Part shown: positions 1 through 11,822 of the stretch, one piece after another
How positions within the stretch are numbered: position 1 is the stretch's first letter
Layout: every line of letters begins with the position of its first letter
Assembly (NCBI GenBank): GCA_936432065.2
Contig: OW386293.2
Coordinates: 42,503,923 to 42,567,922, forward strand
Direction of reading: 5' to 3'
DNA length: 64,000 nucleotides
Origin: Rutpela maculata
Taxonomy: Eukaryota > Arthropoda > Insecta > Coleoptera > Cerambycidae
Made by a program: the position numbers and the translations under genes
The notes under the pieces: model-generated
Databases searched by the model: none
The model's input: only the letters and a program-made list of their open reading frames with translations
What the model was told of the DNA's origin: nothing

Positions 1-308
1 ATTTCATAATGAGATAAGGTTGCATCTTCTTCTCGTTCACAAAGTCTTAATAGACATTTTGTGGTTCATGAAACTTATTCTACTTGGCCCTCGCTTACTG
101 TATAGCACGTTTGGCGTATCACGCCATCTGTCGTGGTTGCCGGTATATTGGTATATATATTAGTATATTATTATTTTTAATAATCCACAGTCCATGAGTT
201 TCTTTTTATGACAGGATAAGGTTGCATAATGTGCATAAATTCACCAAAAGCAATTGAGTTATTTTTTACAATTAATTATTTTTTATTTATTTGCTTTTAT
301 CATGATTA

Positions 309-1458
309 GAGAATATTATTTAGGTATTATGCAAATCACAACTTACACACTTTTTATGTATTATGAAAATACCTACTTTCTGTATATTGTTGCCCTAATC
401 TGGGCACGCTAATATACTAGTTAGGTAAATACTTTAAAACACTCATTATTGGAGAACCAATCAAAACAACTACTCTTCTAGCTAATACTGACGAAGTATT
501 GAATTACATGATAGGATTCTTAGCATTTTAAAGAAAAAAAAAAAAAATATTGAAAATATTTAAATGATTTATTTACATTTAGTCATTCACACTTTTTTTA
601 TTTAATATGAAAGTATCTACTTTCTGTGTATTGGTACCTTAATCTGGTCACGCTAATATACTACTTAGGAAAACACTTTAAAACACTCATTATTAGAAAA
701 ACAATCAAAACAACTACTCTTCTAGCTAATACTGACGAAGTATTGAATTACATGATAGGATTCCTGGCATTTTAAGAAAAAAAAAAAAATATTGAAAATA
801 CTTAAATTATTTATTGAAATTCAGTCATTCACAAATAATGAATGAATGTTTCTATACTCTACTGATGAGAACTAACGAGTTCGAAAAAACTTGTACAACT
901 TTTCTAGAGTTGAAATCGAATGTAAGGTTCAATAATTGTTGTGAATGACTGAATTTCAATAAATAATTTAAGTATTTTCAATATTTTTTTTTTTCTTAAA
1001 ATGCCAGGAATCCTATCATGTAATTCAATACTTCGTCAGTATTAGCTAGAAGAGTAGTTGTTTTGATTGTTTTTCTAATAATGAGTGTTTTAAAGTGTTT
1101 TCCTAAGTAGTATATTAGCGTGACCAGATTAAGGTACCAATACACAGAAAGTAGATACTTTCATATTAAATAAAAAAAGTGTGAATGACTAAATGTAAAT
1201 AAATCATTTAAATATTTTCAATATTTTTTTTTTCTTTAAAATGCTAAGAATCCTATCATGTAATTCAATACTTCGTCAGTATTAGCTAGAAGAGTAGTTG
1301 TTTTGATTGGTTCTCCAATAATGAGTGTTTTAAAGTATTTACCTAACTAGTATATTAGCGTGCCCAGATTAGGGCAACAATATACAGACAGTAGGTATTT
1401 TCATAATACATAAAAAGTGTGTAAGTTGTGATTTGCATAATACCTAAATAATATTCTC
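309..1458. repeat. 1.15 kb palindrome, each arm holding two diverged copies of one unit
   Basis: The arms at 309-832 and 941-1458 are near-perfect reverse complements around a 108-bp spacer. Within the left arm, the stretch at about 340-540 is repeated in the same direction at about 600-780 (shared words include 'actactcttctagctaata' and 'gaagtattgaattacatgat'), so the unit occurs four times. Both arm ends carry GAGAATATTATTTAGG, and 'caattgagtta' occurs just left of the locus (251) and right at its edge (1459). No coding capacity is present; the 70-residue frame at 1355-1567 is a by-product. It is best described as a foldback or non-autonomous element of unknown superfamily. Confidence 0.85.
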
Positions 1459-1737
1459 CAATTGAGTTACTTGTCAAATTGATGCAATAAGGTGCAACTG
1501 ACAAAACATACAGCGACATCGCTTTAAATTCGTATGCAGTGTGCAAGTGACCTAAAATGCAAAACAAGTTACACGAACCATGACTGATATACTTTTCTCT
1601 AAGATCTTGAACATTCTCACCTAAACATTTCTCAAGACTTCCACGATCAGTATTTATTACATACTTGTGAATTAAAATAATACACTAAGTACATTCCTAC
1701 TTTGCAGGGACATTTATGGTATATAACAAGAATGTTT

Positions 1738-1743
1738 TTTATT
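1738..1743 (-). promoter_or_regulatory. AATAAA poly(A) signal of the first ionotropic receptor
   Basis: The plus-strand TTTATT reads AATAAA on the minus strand, 13 bases beyond the stop codon. The homologous signal in the paralogue at 15 kb overlaps that gene's own stop codon. Confidence 0.5.
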
Positions 1744-1755
1744 CAACTGAAGTAC

Positions 1756-3696
1756 TTAACTATTTATTTTGCCAATTATAATTTCACCTACGAGGGCTAA
1801 AATAGAAATAGCACACCCCATAACAAAAGTTTGAATTATAGCCATCAAGTGACCGAATCTGATAGTATTGCTGTCGAAATCCTTACTATCGGTAATATTT
1901 CTAGTACTGGTGCTTTTCGTGATATCATTTTCCCATTTGAATATGAAGCCTGCGCTAAAAATTCTATGAATAGTGTCATCAAATAAATTGCGAAGTGGAA
2001 AATCTTTTACCATCATCATACTTTTGAATAAAACTGTAATGCGTTCGTTTAAGAAACAATGTATCGAAAATGTTTTATTACCGTGGGTGCTAAGCACATA
2101 GTCTTTAAAAGATTTGATAATACAAATAGCAGTATTAACAGAAGTGGCAACCTCTTCTAGGCAACGTCTAGGATTGTAACAATTTGTCCACTTCCCTAGG
2201 ATCAACTTTGTAGGTACACCATTTATATCGTTGTCCTCATTCCAGAAGAATTGTTTACTGCCGGGCAAAAAGTAAGTTTTTAAATCGTGTTGGTATATAC
2301 TCTTCATCGTGCTGTACTTTTGCACGTACTTCGGTGCAGAGATGATGCTGGTCAGGCAACTGGTATATGCTAAAGTTAAGATAAATCCATATAAAATGAA
2401 TAAGGCGGTGATGTATCTAACTATAAAGGTTCTGGGTCCTTTTATGGAAAATTGTAATAATATTCTAAAATTATTCAACAAAGTTGTGCCTAATCTTTTG
2501 TAAGATGTAGACTCATCTCCATTATATACGCTCAAAAGCCAAATAAGGAAAGACACCAGCAAGTGGATGGAAATAACTAAAATCCAAACTTCAACTTGGA
2601 AAATATTATCCATTGTGTGAAATCCAACCGCTATAGGTACATAAGGTACACACCATGCGAAGTGCTGTTGTATGTACGGGTAAGTGAAATCAAAGGTTTT
2701 AAACCTACGATTAGTTAATCCATACCCACCTATCAAAATATCAAGTGAATTGTTCATTAAATGAATTGCATCTCCCAATGTGGTTCCATTTTCATACACA
2801 TCTGCCCAAGTCTCAGATATACCGTAGTCAATCTTTAAGTTTAAAAAAGCCCCTATCATATTTATTACATTTATTTCTAGTCCTTGACTTTTAAAGTAAT
2901 TTGATGATTGGAAACCATCTTGTCCATTGATCACATAAGGGGGCCAGTCTACATAATTGACTTTAACCGTGCAGTTATTCATTCGTTTTGGTACTTTTTC
3001 TTCGAACCAAGATCTGTTGTTTTTAAATAGCCCAAACGAGCAATGGTTTATTAGCCGTGTATTGTGAAACTTGTCCCCGCAACTTCTATTGTTGTAGGGA
3101 TACCAGGAATAAACTAAATACTTTGTTAAGTTTCTTTTGCTTGCCAACAAAACCGCTACGTTGACAACCTTTTCCCGCCAAAGAAATTTTACGATATTAA
3201 CGGCAACTTGCTGCGGATTATTAAAAACTGTTACTGAACTTATGAGAAATTTAGCCCAAGGATTCCAAGATAGCCTTTTCTTTAACATACTGATATGTGC
3301 AGCAATTTCATCCTCGTTTCTGATTTGTATAATGTAACTATATGTCTTAGCATTTTGTTCAAATAATTCATTGATCTTATTTAGGTTTTCAATTAAAAAA
3401 CTCCAACGATTTTCTATTCCAAGTACTCTAAGTGTTAATTGGGTAACCGTATCAGAAAGCATAATATCCCTTCCTTCTGTTGCTACTACAGAAAAGGTAA
3501 TTCTGTTAAAGTAGTCTGTAAAGAAACGTGTACTTGCTTCAATTATACACTGACTTAAAGATAGAGTCGATTCAGTTCCATCTCTTAAAATTGGGCTTAG
3601 CTTTAATTCAACAAATGTGGCCTGCGAAAGAATTAGGGTCATGCAAATTGTCCACAACTTGTAATAGATTTGTGACATGCTTGCAGTACTAACCAA
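1756..3696 (-). CDS. divergent ionotropic receptor (IR), copy 1
   Basis: This is a 646-residue intronless receptor of the insect ionotropic receptor family, the variant glutamate receptors that form ligand-gated cation channels in chemosensory dendrites. A hydrophobic leader lies near residues 10-25; the start may be Met7 rather than Met1, because the paralogue aligns from there. A poorly conserved amino-terminal region is followed by ligand-binding half S1 (from about 242, starting CTVKVNYVDWPPYVI), TM1 (368-391), a pore region, TM2 (424-450, ending AYTSCLTSIISAP where iGluRs have SYTANLAAFLT), half S2, and TM3 near 616-640. The S2 half contains DDTIHRIFSAGFIFKWEND. The frame is intact. About half its residues match the receptor at 15 kb, so the two are a local duplication. 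The ligand cannot be inferred, and expression in smell or taste organs is only a family expectation. Confidence 0.9.
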   Translation of the reverse strand: MVSTASMSQIYYKLWTICMTLILSQATFVELKLSPILRDGTESTLSLSQCIIEASTRFFTDYFNRITFSVVATEGRDIMLSDTVTQLTLRVLGIENRWSFLIENLNKINELFEQNAKTYSYIIQIRNEDEIAAHISMLKKRLSWNPWAKFLISSVTVFNNPQQVAVNIVKFLWREKVVNVAVLLASKRNLTKYLVYSWYPYNNRSCGDKFHNTRLINHCSFGLFKNNRSWFEEKVPKRMNNCTVKVNYVDWPPYVINGQDGFQSSNYFKSQGLEINVINMIGAFLNLKIDYGISETWADVYENGTTLGDAIHLMNNSLDILIGGYGLTNRRFKTFDFTYPYIQQHFAWCVPYVPIAVGFHTMDNIFQVEVWILVISIHLLVSFLIWLLSVYNGDESTSYKRLGTTLLNNFRILLQFSIKGPRTFIVRYITALFILYGFILTLAYTSCLTSIISAPKYVQKYSTMKSIYQHDLKTYFLPGSKQFFWNEDNDINGVPTKLILGKWTNCYNPRRCLEEVATSVNTAICIIKSFKDYVLSTHGNKTFSIHCFLNERITVLFKSMMMVKDFPLRNLFDDTIHRIFSAGFIFKWENDITKSTSTRNITDSKDFDSNTIRFGHLMAIIQTFVMGCAISILALVGEIIIGKINS

Positions 3697-4384
3697 ATTA
3701 TTGTGAATAAATTATTCTATACTGAATAGAATATATCATTACGAAGTAAAATACAGTAAAATAGTATTGTGATCGTGATATACATTAGACCTGACATGGA
3801 TCATTTTGTTTTAGATGCGGACTAATATGTGACATTGATTCATTTTCAATTTAATATATTTGTATATTATGCATTTTATATTGATTTCAGAGTTTCATTT
3901 GAATAATAATAATTGTGCTTGTGCTTACGTAAGTAGAGCATTACTGAATGCAAATACCTAATTAATTAATTAATAGATTTAACGAACTTACCTAACTGAA
4001 GTTCGATCCTAATTATATTAGCGCCTCGTTGAAGGGAATCATGATATGAGGTACTTCGTTCTGGTTACGATGACATATACATTTTGAAGTAAATTTAATT
4101 GAATATCCTAGTCCACTTCTTATGAAAGCACTATTCACATTGCAATTCAAATGGGTAACTCAGCAGATAGGGATGGGATGAAAATGACTTTCGTCAAGGT
4201 ATTAAAATAATTAGGACCCGACTTCCCCTAGATAAGTTCGTTTGATTTATTAATTACAGTATGTGCCTCGTCTCCAAGATCATGCCACGTAGATGTTTAA
4301 AGCAAGCCGTAACGTTAACATTAATATTAGTATTATTCGAAACGAGAGCAGATCCAAAGATTCGCAGTACTCAGGCTTATCGAA
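3697..4384. other. upstream region of IR copy 1, no gene seen
   Basis: AT-rich non-coding DNA. It must contain the promoter of the minus-strand receptor, but no convincing TATA box or conserved block with the flank of the second receptor was found. Confidence 0.4.
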
Positions 4385-4585
4385 CTATTGTAAATTTGTG
4401 AGATTTAGGATTCCATAGAAAAGACCGGTGCTTCCACGAAGGAGAGCGGTCCTTCCCAGAGTAGATTCCAGCTGTAGAAACTGTCTTCCGAAATACTTAT
4501 ACCTTGATGCTCCTATTGGTGCACAATACCATAAAACATAAGTGATGGTTTCAACCTCCACTGCACACATCTGACAAGTTAACAC
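4385..4585 (-). pseudogene. non-LTR retrotransposon C-terminal zinc-knuckle remnant
   Basis: The 66-residue frame contains CQMCAVEVETITYVLWYC followed by RYKYFGRQF. This matches the C-x2-C ... E-T ... C ... R ... FG signature at the C-terminus of ORF2 in I/R1/Jockey-type non-LTR elements; the usual histidine is tyrosine here. No reverse transcriptase is attached, so this is an old terminal fragment. Confidence 0.5.
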
Positions 4586-4605
4586 AGCAACACAAAATAT
4601 TTTTT

Positions 4606-5030
4606 TTGTTCTGATCTCGGGATCAGACTTTCATATCATATTTCAGACTCAAATCTGATGGCAGATCTAGATTCAGTGGGTTAAAATACTATTGGATATG
4701 AAAGTCTGCTCCCAAGATCAGAAAAAAAAATTGCGGCTGTGCACAGCCACGCAAAAAAAAAGTTTTTTTGGGATCAGACTTTCATATCTCGTAGTATTTT
4801 GACTAACTGAATCCAAATCTGCCATCAGATTTGAGCCAGTACGTCTCAGTTTTCCAGAAAATGCAAAAAACCTTGGCTTGCAACTCTTATTTTCACGGTT
4901 TTTGCATTTTATGAAAAAAACTGAGACGTACTGGCTCAAATCTAATGGGAGATTTGGATTCAGCAAGTTAAAATACTACAGAATATGAAGGTCTGATCCC
5001 CAGATCAGAACAATTTTTTTTTAGATCCTG
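4606..5030. repeat. compound foldback repeat
   Basis: Two linked inverted repeats share the edge motif TTCTGATCTCGGGATCAGA or variants at about 4608, 4711, 4769 and 4993. The second part (about 4768-5010) folds around 'gagacgtactggctcaaatc' at 4918 and its complement at 4832. Several arms contain 'aatctgatggcagat' variants. No coding content is present. Confidence 0.7.
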
Positions 5031-5325
5031 GCTGGTTTGATAACATGGGAAGGTATGGTCTTGTGCATTTACTTCCGTTTTTATCTATTCAATTTTTTTA
5101 GTTTTCGATTATTTTATGTGGGTAATTTAATTGTATGTATATTTTAAATCTGTGAGTGGACATATTTTTCAGAAAGTTTATTAAACCGTGTGTTTTGTTT
5201 AAAAGGTTAAACACCCGTTTTCGTATCAATAATTATTTGACGTGGGGGTTAATTAATTATTATTATCGGCCCATTTGGCACTATCTTTATGTACCTTGAT
5301 TATAGCCCTGTCGACGAAGGTATTT

Positions 5326-7635
5326 ACCCACAAAAAGTTGCAAACTGTGTAAACTTTTTTTTAATGAGTTCGTGAAAATGTGTAGAATAATATTCCGAAA
5401 AGTTTACATTTGGCTCGGATGCAGAACATAAAAAAAAGTGAGAAACAAATTTTTTTTTATCCATTTTTTCAAAATGTTGAAATTAAATCAAGCTAGAAAA
5501 AAATAAAAAGTACGGATGGATAGATCACGTATTTATGAACAAAAAATGTCCTAACAAATTTTATCGTTAAAGCCACGGTTTTCCCTGAAAAAAATAGTCA
5601 AGTGTAACGTTATAACTCGGAGCGAGATCCATGCATTCACGCGCTTGAATATGCATGACTGTGACACCGATACACTGAATTACATGTCACTAAATCAGAA
5701 TTTGTTCAATCTATATGAGTGTTGGTTCATTTAAAAGATGGAAATTATAGCTTCTTGATGCTTTTTTGATTCAAACAATACAAGCAAAGGATGTATGGGA
5801 AAAATATGCTTATATAACGTGATCTACCAGGACATGCGGAAAATTTAACAGTAGGTTGTCCCCACCGAAAGGAGTAAAAAAAATGAAAAATTTTTAAAAA
5901 ATGACCCAAAAAAATTACCTTATTTTTTTGTAGGAATGCGCCGCCAATGACTTCAACGTAACGCGGTACAACCATATCACTTAATCAGACTTGGGATTGA
6001 CACTACTGACAGCAAAGCTGGATAATAAGATAGAAGTGACTCTTTGGTTTTAATTAAATCACACTACAAAAATACCGAAATAAATCGAAGACATTGATCT
6101 CATATGCTGAAATGACAAGCAGATATACGAGAGAAATTTAGTTAAACCGGTCAATGACACGGCCGTGTAACTATTGTTCAACCGGAAGCAGAAAACGCGG
6201 GGTCTACACACGATCCAGCGGCACGGAGCCAGCCTTGTCGGCATGCTTTGAACTCATTCGTAAAAGTGAATTGGTCCTCTGGAATTCCAATTATCTTCAA
6301 AGCGTACCAACAACGTTGACTACCTGCCGCTGGATCGTGTGTAGACCTCTTTTTTTTTTATCTCGCCGGCCGGCTTCACTTTTTATGCCAATTAAGGAAA
6401 TGTAAACAACTCGAATACGTTCTATCACCAGTAAGTTCGTCGAATTAGGTCAGGACTTACACAACATCAGTAGTGTATCTTCGCAAATTGACTAATAATT
6501 TAATATACTAAATTACCTCAGAATCCTCTAAAATTTTGCAGGGGCTTTCCCACATTGAAGACTAGCACACCATTTTATTTTCCGCATTTCTTGGTAGATC
6601 ACGTTGTATATATTATTACGTTAAATCGTCACAATAAAAAATATAGAAAAAAATAGAAGCTCCTCAAAAAAATTTTTTGTTCATTGAGAACTGTTAAAAA
6701 GTATGTACACTCCATGATTATTATGGTTTATTAAGTTGTAGTAACGTGGATTCAAAAAAAGTACATCCCAAATCATTTTAATTTAATTGCTTGATGATTT
6801 TCTTGATAAATATTGGAAACTGTAACTTGCCGAGAAATTGACCCATTGGAAAAAATAAAATATTATTATTTCGGAAAAAATGTATACTTTTCGAATGTTC
6901 AAACACAAATTCGTTTACTTTTATGCATTTTTTCGAAAATATGATTAATCATATCATGATAAGAAATTGCGATTTTCACGATCTTATCCTTATAACTATG
7001 AAAATATCGCTGATTGTTTTGAGTATAAATTCTGGAACTTTTCCAATACATTAACAAATGTATAAGGAATTCAATGGATATAGCTGAAATGTGGATAGGT
7101 GTATCTGTAATAAATACAATACAGCAAAGGCACGTAAAAATTCATGCGAGCGATTCAGCGGCTACGTGTGGTGTCTGTATGCTTTCATAATTATATATTT
7201 TCCCTCCAGACTCACTATTTATCCTCTTAGTCATTAAAAAAAAAATGTTAAAAATGTGTAATCAGAAAGAGAAAAAAGCTTTATTTTAGTTGTTAGAACT
7301 GCTAAGAATTTTTAGAGGTTCCGTAGTATGTATGTAACCGTGCGCTTGGCCGAGTAGAGTGACAAAGTTATTTCACTGTCCGGGAAAACCGTGGCTTTAG
7401 CGATAAATTTTATTAGGACATTTTTTGTCCAGAAACACGTGGTCTACCCACCTGTATTTTTTGTCCTTTTCTAGCCTGACTTAATTTAAAAATTTTGAAG
7501 AAATTGATAAAAAAAAATTATTTTTTCACTTTTTTTATGTTCTGCATCCGAGCGAAATGTAAACTTTTCTATTATTCTATACACTTTCACGAACTCATTA
7601 AAAAAAAATTATTCAGTTTGCAACTTTTTGTGGGT
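5326..7635. mobile_element. 2.3 kb terminal-inverted-repeat (foldback) element
   Basis: The left end ACCCACAAAAAGTTGCAAACTG is mirrored by CAACTTTTTGTGGGT at 7621-7635. Homology continues inward for about 270 bp on each side (about 5326-5605 and 7364-7635), including 'gccacggttttcc'. Further inverted pairs are nested inside: 5817-5844 with 6577-6604, and a perfect 23-bp pair at 6201-6223 with 6325-6347. No transposase frame is present; the 76-residue frame at 5745-5975 shows no family signature. No target duplication could be read at the ends. It is a non-autonomous element, superfamily unknown. Confidence 0.75.
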
Positions 7636-7639
7636 TGTC

Positions 7640-8225
7640 ATTATATTCTCTTTTGTGGTTCCTAGATATTTTTCTGCTGTTTGATGCGTTTTCTAGGTGA
7701 ACTATATACTGGTGTAGGTGCACTAGAGAATATATTGTGCAGAGGCATTCAGGGTGGAGTTATATGGTACCTAGGCTGGAAGCAGGCTCAAAGCCGAATT
7801 TGTCTAGATTGTGTGCTGCTGGGACACCTCTGGAGAACGTAAGGTGAGTGTTTTTTTCTATCTTTTACTTCATTATCTTTTGATTAAATCTGTAGAGATT
7901 TAAAGCACTCACCTACCATTTCTTTTCTTCTTGTCTTTTGTGAGCTTCATTAATGGATTAATTATATCGCTGTCTTTTTCTCACCTAAGTTAATCATTAA
8001 TGTAAGTATTAGTGGATTCAGTGTAAGTATTATTCATTAAAATAAATTCTCAGGTAATTTAAAAGTATATATTAAATATATAAATAATTTCATTTCATTT
8101 CAAATATATAACATTTGATATTTTATAATAATATTACTCTTCTTTTTGTTTTTCTAATATCATTGGTTACTTGAGGAAATGAGCAACTTAAAAGAATCTA
8201 GGCGAGTGAGTTGCTACACATATTC
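7640..8225 (-). other. possible LTR next to the gypsy integrase remnant, boundaries unresolved
   Basis: On the minus strand the integrase fragment is followed by a purine run (GGGGGAATATG, around 8220) and then TGTGTAGCAACTCAC. That is the layout expected for a polypurine tract and the first bases of a 3' LTR. The far end of the LTR could not be fixed and no second LTR is present. Confidence 0.3.
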
Positions 8226-8249
8226 CCCCGTTAACAAAAAGAACAATTA

Positions 8250-8880
8250 TTAATCAATCAAAGCATCGATGGCAAAGCGTACCTTCTTAAAATGAGTTGG
8301 AGGAACATCACATCTGCCAACCAACAAAAAGGCAGGTTTGACTCTGTCAACATTGACAGTTACAATTTTATTTCTTTTATTAAAAGTAATCAACTTATCT
8401 GTACCAGATAAAACTTTAAATGGACCCTCATACAGAGGAGTAAAGGTACGTTTAAAACGTTCTTTACGAATAAATATAGTCACATTTGAAAATTTCGGGA
8501 TTAACAAATGTATTATAATTAACATGAGAAATTGGAGAAAAATATTTTAAATTATTAAAGTAATTGCGTAATTTGTCAATAAATAGAGGCATGTCTGGTG
8601 TATCATATGGCCTAATGAAAAATTCGTCAGGTAACCGTAGAGTTTGACCATACATTAGTTCGGCAGAAGAGCATTGCAAATCTTCTTTGGGAGTCGTTTT
8701 GAAAGCTAATAATACAATTGGAAGTTCGTCTACACAATGTGACGTATTAGCCCTAACTCTTGCTAGGGTGCAGTGAAAACGTTCAATTAATCCATTACTT
8801 TGTGGGTGAAAAGTAGTGGTACGGATTCTATGAAACCCACTCGGTGTTTTATCTTATTCCGGTTAATTGCTGGTAAATAA
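8250..8880 (-). pseudogene. Ty3/gypsy-type integrase C-terminal fragment
   Basis: The minus strand shows a broken integrase end. First comes the core motif FHPQSNGLIERFH (about 8800-8840), whose glutamate is the third DDE residue. Next is AELMYGQTLRLPDEFF, the conserved block after the core in gypsy-type Pol proteins. After a frame break near 8500 comes the C-terminal domain with YEGPFKVLSGTDK and VDRVKPAFLL. Protease, reverse transcriptase, RNase H and the first two catalytic aspartates are absent, so only the 3' end of an element survives. Confidence 0.8.
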
Positions 8881-8889
8881 AAATATATA

Positions 8890-9660
8890 TCTTTTATATA
8901 TCTATACTTATTAACTAATATTATTACCTATCTCTATCTGTCCACACAAAGTTTTAAGATATATTTGTCTAGTGATTTAAATGTCACAAAAATGCACAAG
9001 TTACCATCACTTCATAAGTTATAAATTTTTGTCTGATTCATTGGAGTCAAATCTGAGGAAATATGTTGATTTTTTGAACAAGCCACCAGCTATTTCTTTT
9101 TTGGTTAGTTTTGCCTTACTTTCATTTTAAATAAATTATTATCTTTTTGGCATTATTTTGAACTAGATTTTTTGCTAGATTTTTAACTTTTGCCTTATAA
9201 ACGTCATACACTAATGTTTTCCTTATTTTCTTCCTCTTGTAAAATTATGCTAATTACATAATACTTAATATTTAGTACAGGCTTACCTTGTTTTGATATT
9301 TGAATGATATTTTCCTTACCTATTTTCATGTATATTTTATGTTTTTAAAATTTTCTTTACCGCAGAAAATGATATTTTCAAATATTATTTGTAGTCAAAA
9401 TTTATCTTAGCTAAAATATAATTTTGGTCATAATTTTTTTCTTTAACGTAATATCTTGCTATTTATATTTTTCGTTTTTTTTTTCAACTTTGTAACGAAT
9501 CAAATTCCGAGGCCCAAATACGTACTCTGTTTTTCACATATTATAAATATTGTTATTTAATTTTTGTATTGCTTATTTAAACCCAACCGGCTACGAACAA
9601 TTTATTACCGCGTAAAACTACATTCCTGCGCTAGACCCCCACCAGCACAGCGCCAAGGCA
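8890..9660. other. AT-rich DNA, no feature seen
   Basis: Long T-rich stretches without a coding frame, repeat edge or recognisable signal. Confidence 0.4.
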
Positions 9661-9664
9661 CTGT

Positions 9665-10090
9665 CACAGAAGAAGAAACAATCAGAATACAATCTCTCAT
9701 TGGCGGGAAAAGTTCGCACATCAACATCGCGCACTGTCAATCTCGGACGGAAATGTGAAAAATTGTGCCAGGCCCGGATCACGGATTTCTTCTGTAACCG
9801 GATCGTCTGCAACAAATGGCGTGTGGCGTGATCTCGCCTCATGATACAGTTTGTATCATGATTCCGCCTAACTAGGTAAGAAATATTGAAAATCTAAAAC
9901 AAATATTATTTGTCTTCATCTAATGTTTCACAGGTTTTCTGACTCTCTACCGGACCGTTCCTAAAAAATATTGAGTAAAAAATATTGAGTACTGTCCTGA
10001 ACTCTCCCAACAAAAGTATGGCGGAAATTTACAACACGAGATCAAAGTATTTTTGCCGACATTATATTCTGATTGTTTCTTCTTCTGTGG
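9665..10090. repeat. 29-bp inverted repeat around a 370-bp interval, with inner hairpin
   Basis: 'cacagaagaagaaacaatca' at 9665 recurs as its reverse complement ending at 10090, with 28 or more matching bases per side. Inside, 9839-9861 is a hairpin with a 10-bp stem (TCATGATACA / TGTATCATGA) and a 3-base loop. The interval looks like a short foldback element. The 74-residue minus frame at 9618-9842 has no family features. Confidence 0.6.
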
Positions 10091-10460
10091 CACCGTCCTA
10101 AGCTCACGCTCTCTGTGGCGTCAGTCAGTCGAAGCGAAGCAGTAGCAGCGAGCAGAGGTGTCCGAGCAAGTGGCCAGCCGCCAAACCCGTCTACGTCACT
10201 CATTGTCTACGCGCATTCACTTCTCCCACTTCTGGGCGAGAGAAGGGATACGAGTCAACTAGCTGTTGAGAACAGTACCGGCCGTTAAATTCCTTACGAG
10301 CTTCAGAAGCAGATAGACGTGCCAGTCCAGAAGTCAATCGGTGTACAGCCCCGTATTCAACCAGACGCGACAGGAGCAACTAGAGGGTATAAGTAAGAAT
10401 AATAGTAATAATTATAATAGGTAGCGGCTTGGCTGATATTGTGAACTTTTATTTGTCTAG

Positions 10461-10970
10461 AGGTTCCTGGAGTCTTCGTAGTATTTGCTAATGCGGAGAA
10501 ATCAGGATATTCTTCAAATTTTTATTACTGTCTGGTAACTCTTGTGTGCGCAGGGTGCGTGTAATATCTGCTAGTGCACGCAAACTGCACCCATCGAGGA
10601 AGGTTCCTGGAGTCTTCGTAGTATTTGCTAATGCGGAGAAATCAGGATATCCTTTTAACTTTAATTACTGTCTGGTAACTCTTGTGTGCCCAGGGTGCGT
10701 GTAATATCTGCTAGTGTACGCAAACTGTGTCCACAGAGTGGAGTCTCCGTAGTATTTGCTAATGCGGAGAAAGCAAGACGCTCACCCAATTTCAGGTCTA
10801 GGGTACGAGCTCCATCCAGGTGCCAACAGTCGTGCTCCCGTGGCTAGCTCCGGTGTGCTCAGGGTATTCATAATATGTGCTAGTGCGCTTACCCTGTGGG
10901 CACGGAGAAAGCGTCCCCGAGGTCTTCGTAGTATTTTTTAATGCGGAGAAATCGGGACGTGGCCATACTT
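10461..10970. repeat. tandem array of paired hairpins with a shared loop sequence
   Basis: A unit of about 140 bp starts at 10461 and 10601, with diverged partial copies near 10735 and 10915. Each unit holds two hairpins. The first has stem CTYCG/CGGAG around TAGTATTTGCTAATG; the second has stem TGCGTG/CACGCA around TAATATCTGCTAGTG. A third variant near 10860-10894 has stem GGGTA/TACCC. The loops share the consensus TARTATYTGCTARTG although the stems differ, so the loop and not the stem is conserved. Four loops are of the first type, two of the second, one of the third. It is not tRNA-like, and no hammerhead CTGATGA core is present. Confidence 0.75.
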
Positions 10971-11613
10971 TTATTATTATTATTATTTTTGTTTAACTGT
11001 TTTTAGGTTAGGAGCTGCAGAACTCCGCCTTGTTTTAACTAATCGTACATCTCTTTTTAGCTTTAGGGTTCCTGGTATTAGCCAAGCCTGACACCTAGGG
11101 TGAGTTTCTCATTGTTGATTTTGTTGTTGTTTGCTTGTTCCTTCCTGGTATCTAACGACTGTACATAACCTAACCGCTTTCGCCACCTGCATTGTAACCT
11201 GTCACCTTGTCATTTTCGCGCCTTTAACCATCCATCACCGCCATTACCTCGAATTCACGTCATACCGCTGCTTCGCCCCCGCCTCCATAAGTAACATCGC
11301 TGTGAGCGTGTTGTAGAACTCTCCAAAATCGTCCTAAGTTGAAGACAGAATCAAAATTAGACTTAGGCAAAAATTTCATTTAAGGACATTTTTAAGAGTC
11401 TGCAGAGGCACAGATCAGTCCATAAGGACCGTTTTAGGTTCTATAAGGCGTTAGAAATTACCAGGTGAAAATTCGAAGAAACACCGAATTTTCACTTAGG
11501 AAAATATGTTTTTGGTTCAGGATATGAGAACGAAAGTATATAATGATAAAGATTTATGAATAATATACTTTTTCAAAGGTACCACAAATTGGACTTTGAA
11601 AAATAATATTTTT
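10971..11613. other. non-coding DNA, no feature seen
   Basis: A short ATT microsatellite (about 10971-10987) is followed by unassigned sequence. The frame at 11131-11316 has no family signature. Confidence 0.4.
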
Positions 11614-11822
11614 GAAAAGGCGTCGAAATTCGGCTCAAGAATCGATTTATCGAAAGTACGCCAAAATTTCACTTGCAGACTAATTTTTCAAAACTGCGTC
11701 AAAATTTGGCTTGAGAATCGATTTATCAAAAGTACGCCAAAATTTCACTCGCAGAATAATTTTTCAAAACTGCGTTGTAATTTGGCTTGAAAATTGATTA
11801 TTCAAAAGTACGCCAAAATTGG
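11614..11822. repeat. three copies of a 76-bp tandem repeat
   Basis: The copies start at about 11614, 11689 and 11765. Each contains GCGTCAAAATTTGGCTTGAG or a variant, then ATCGATTTATCAAAAGTACG and CCAAAATTTCACTYGCAG. A 64-residue frame spans them (11596-11790), but it is a product of the repetition and is not called a gene. Confidence 0.8.

Noticed and set aside
10461..10970. Hammerhead ribozymes (retrozyme) in the hairpin array
   Set aside because: No CTGATGA core and no GAAA pairing partner in the expected arrangement.
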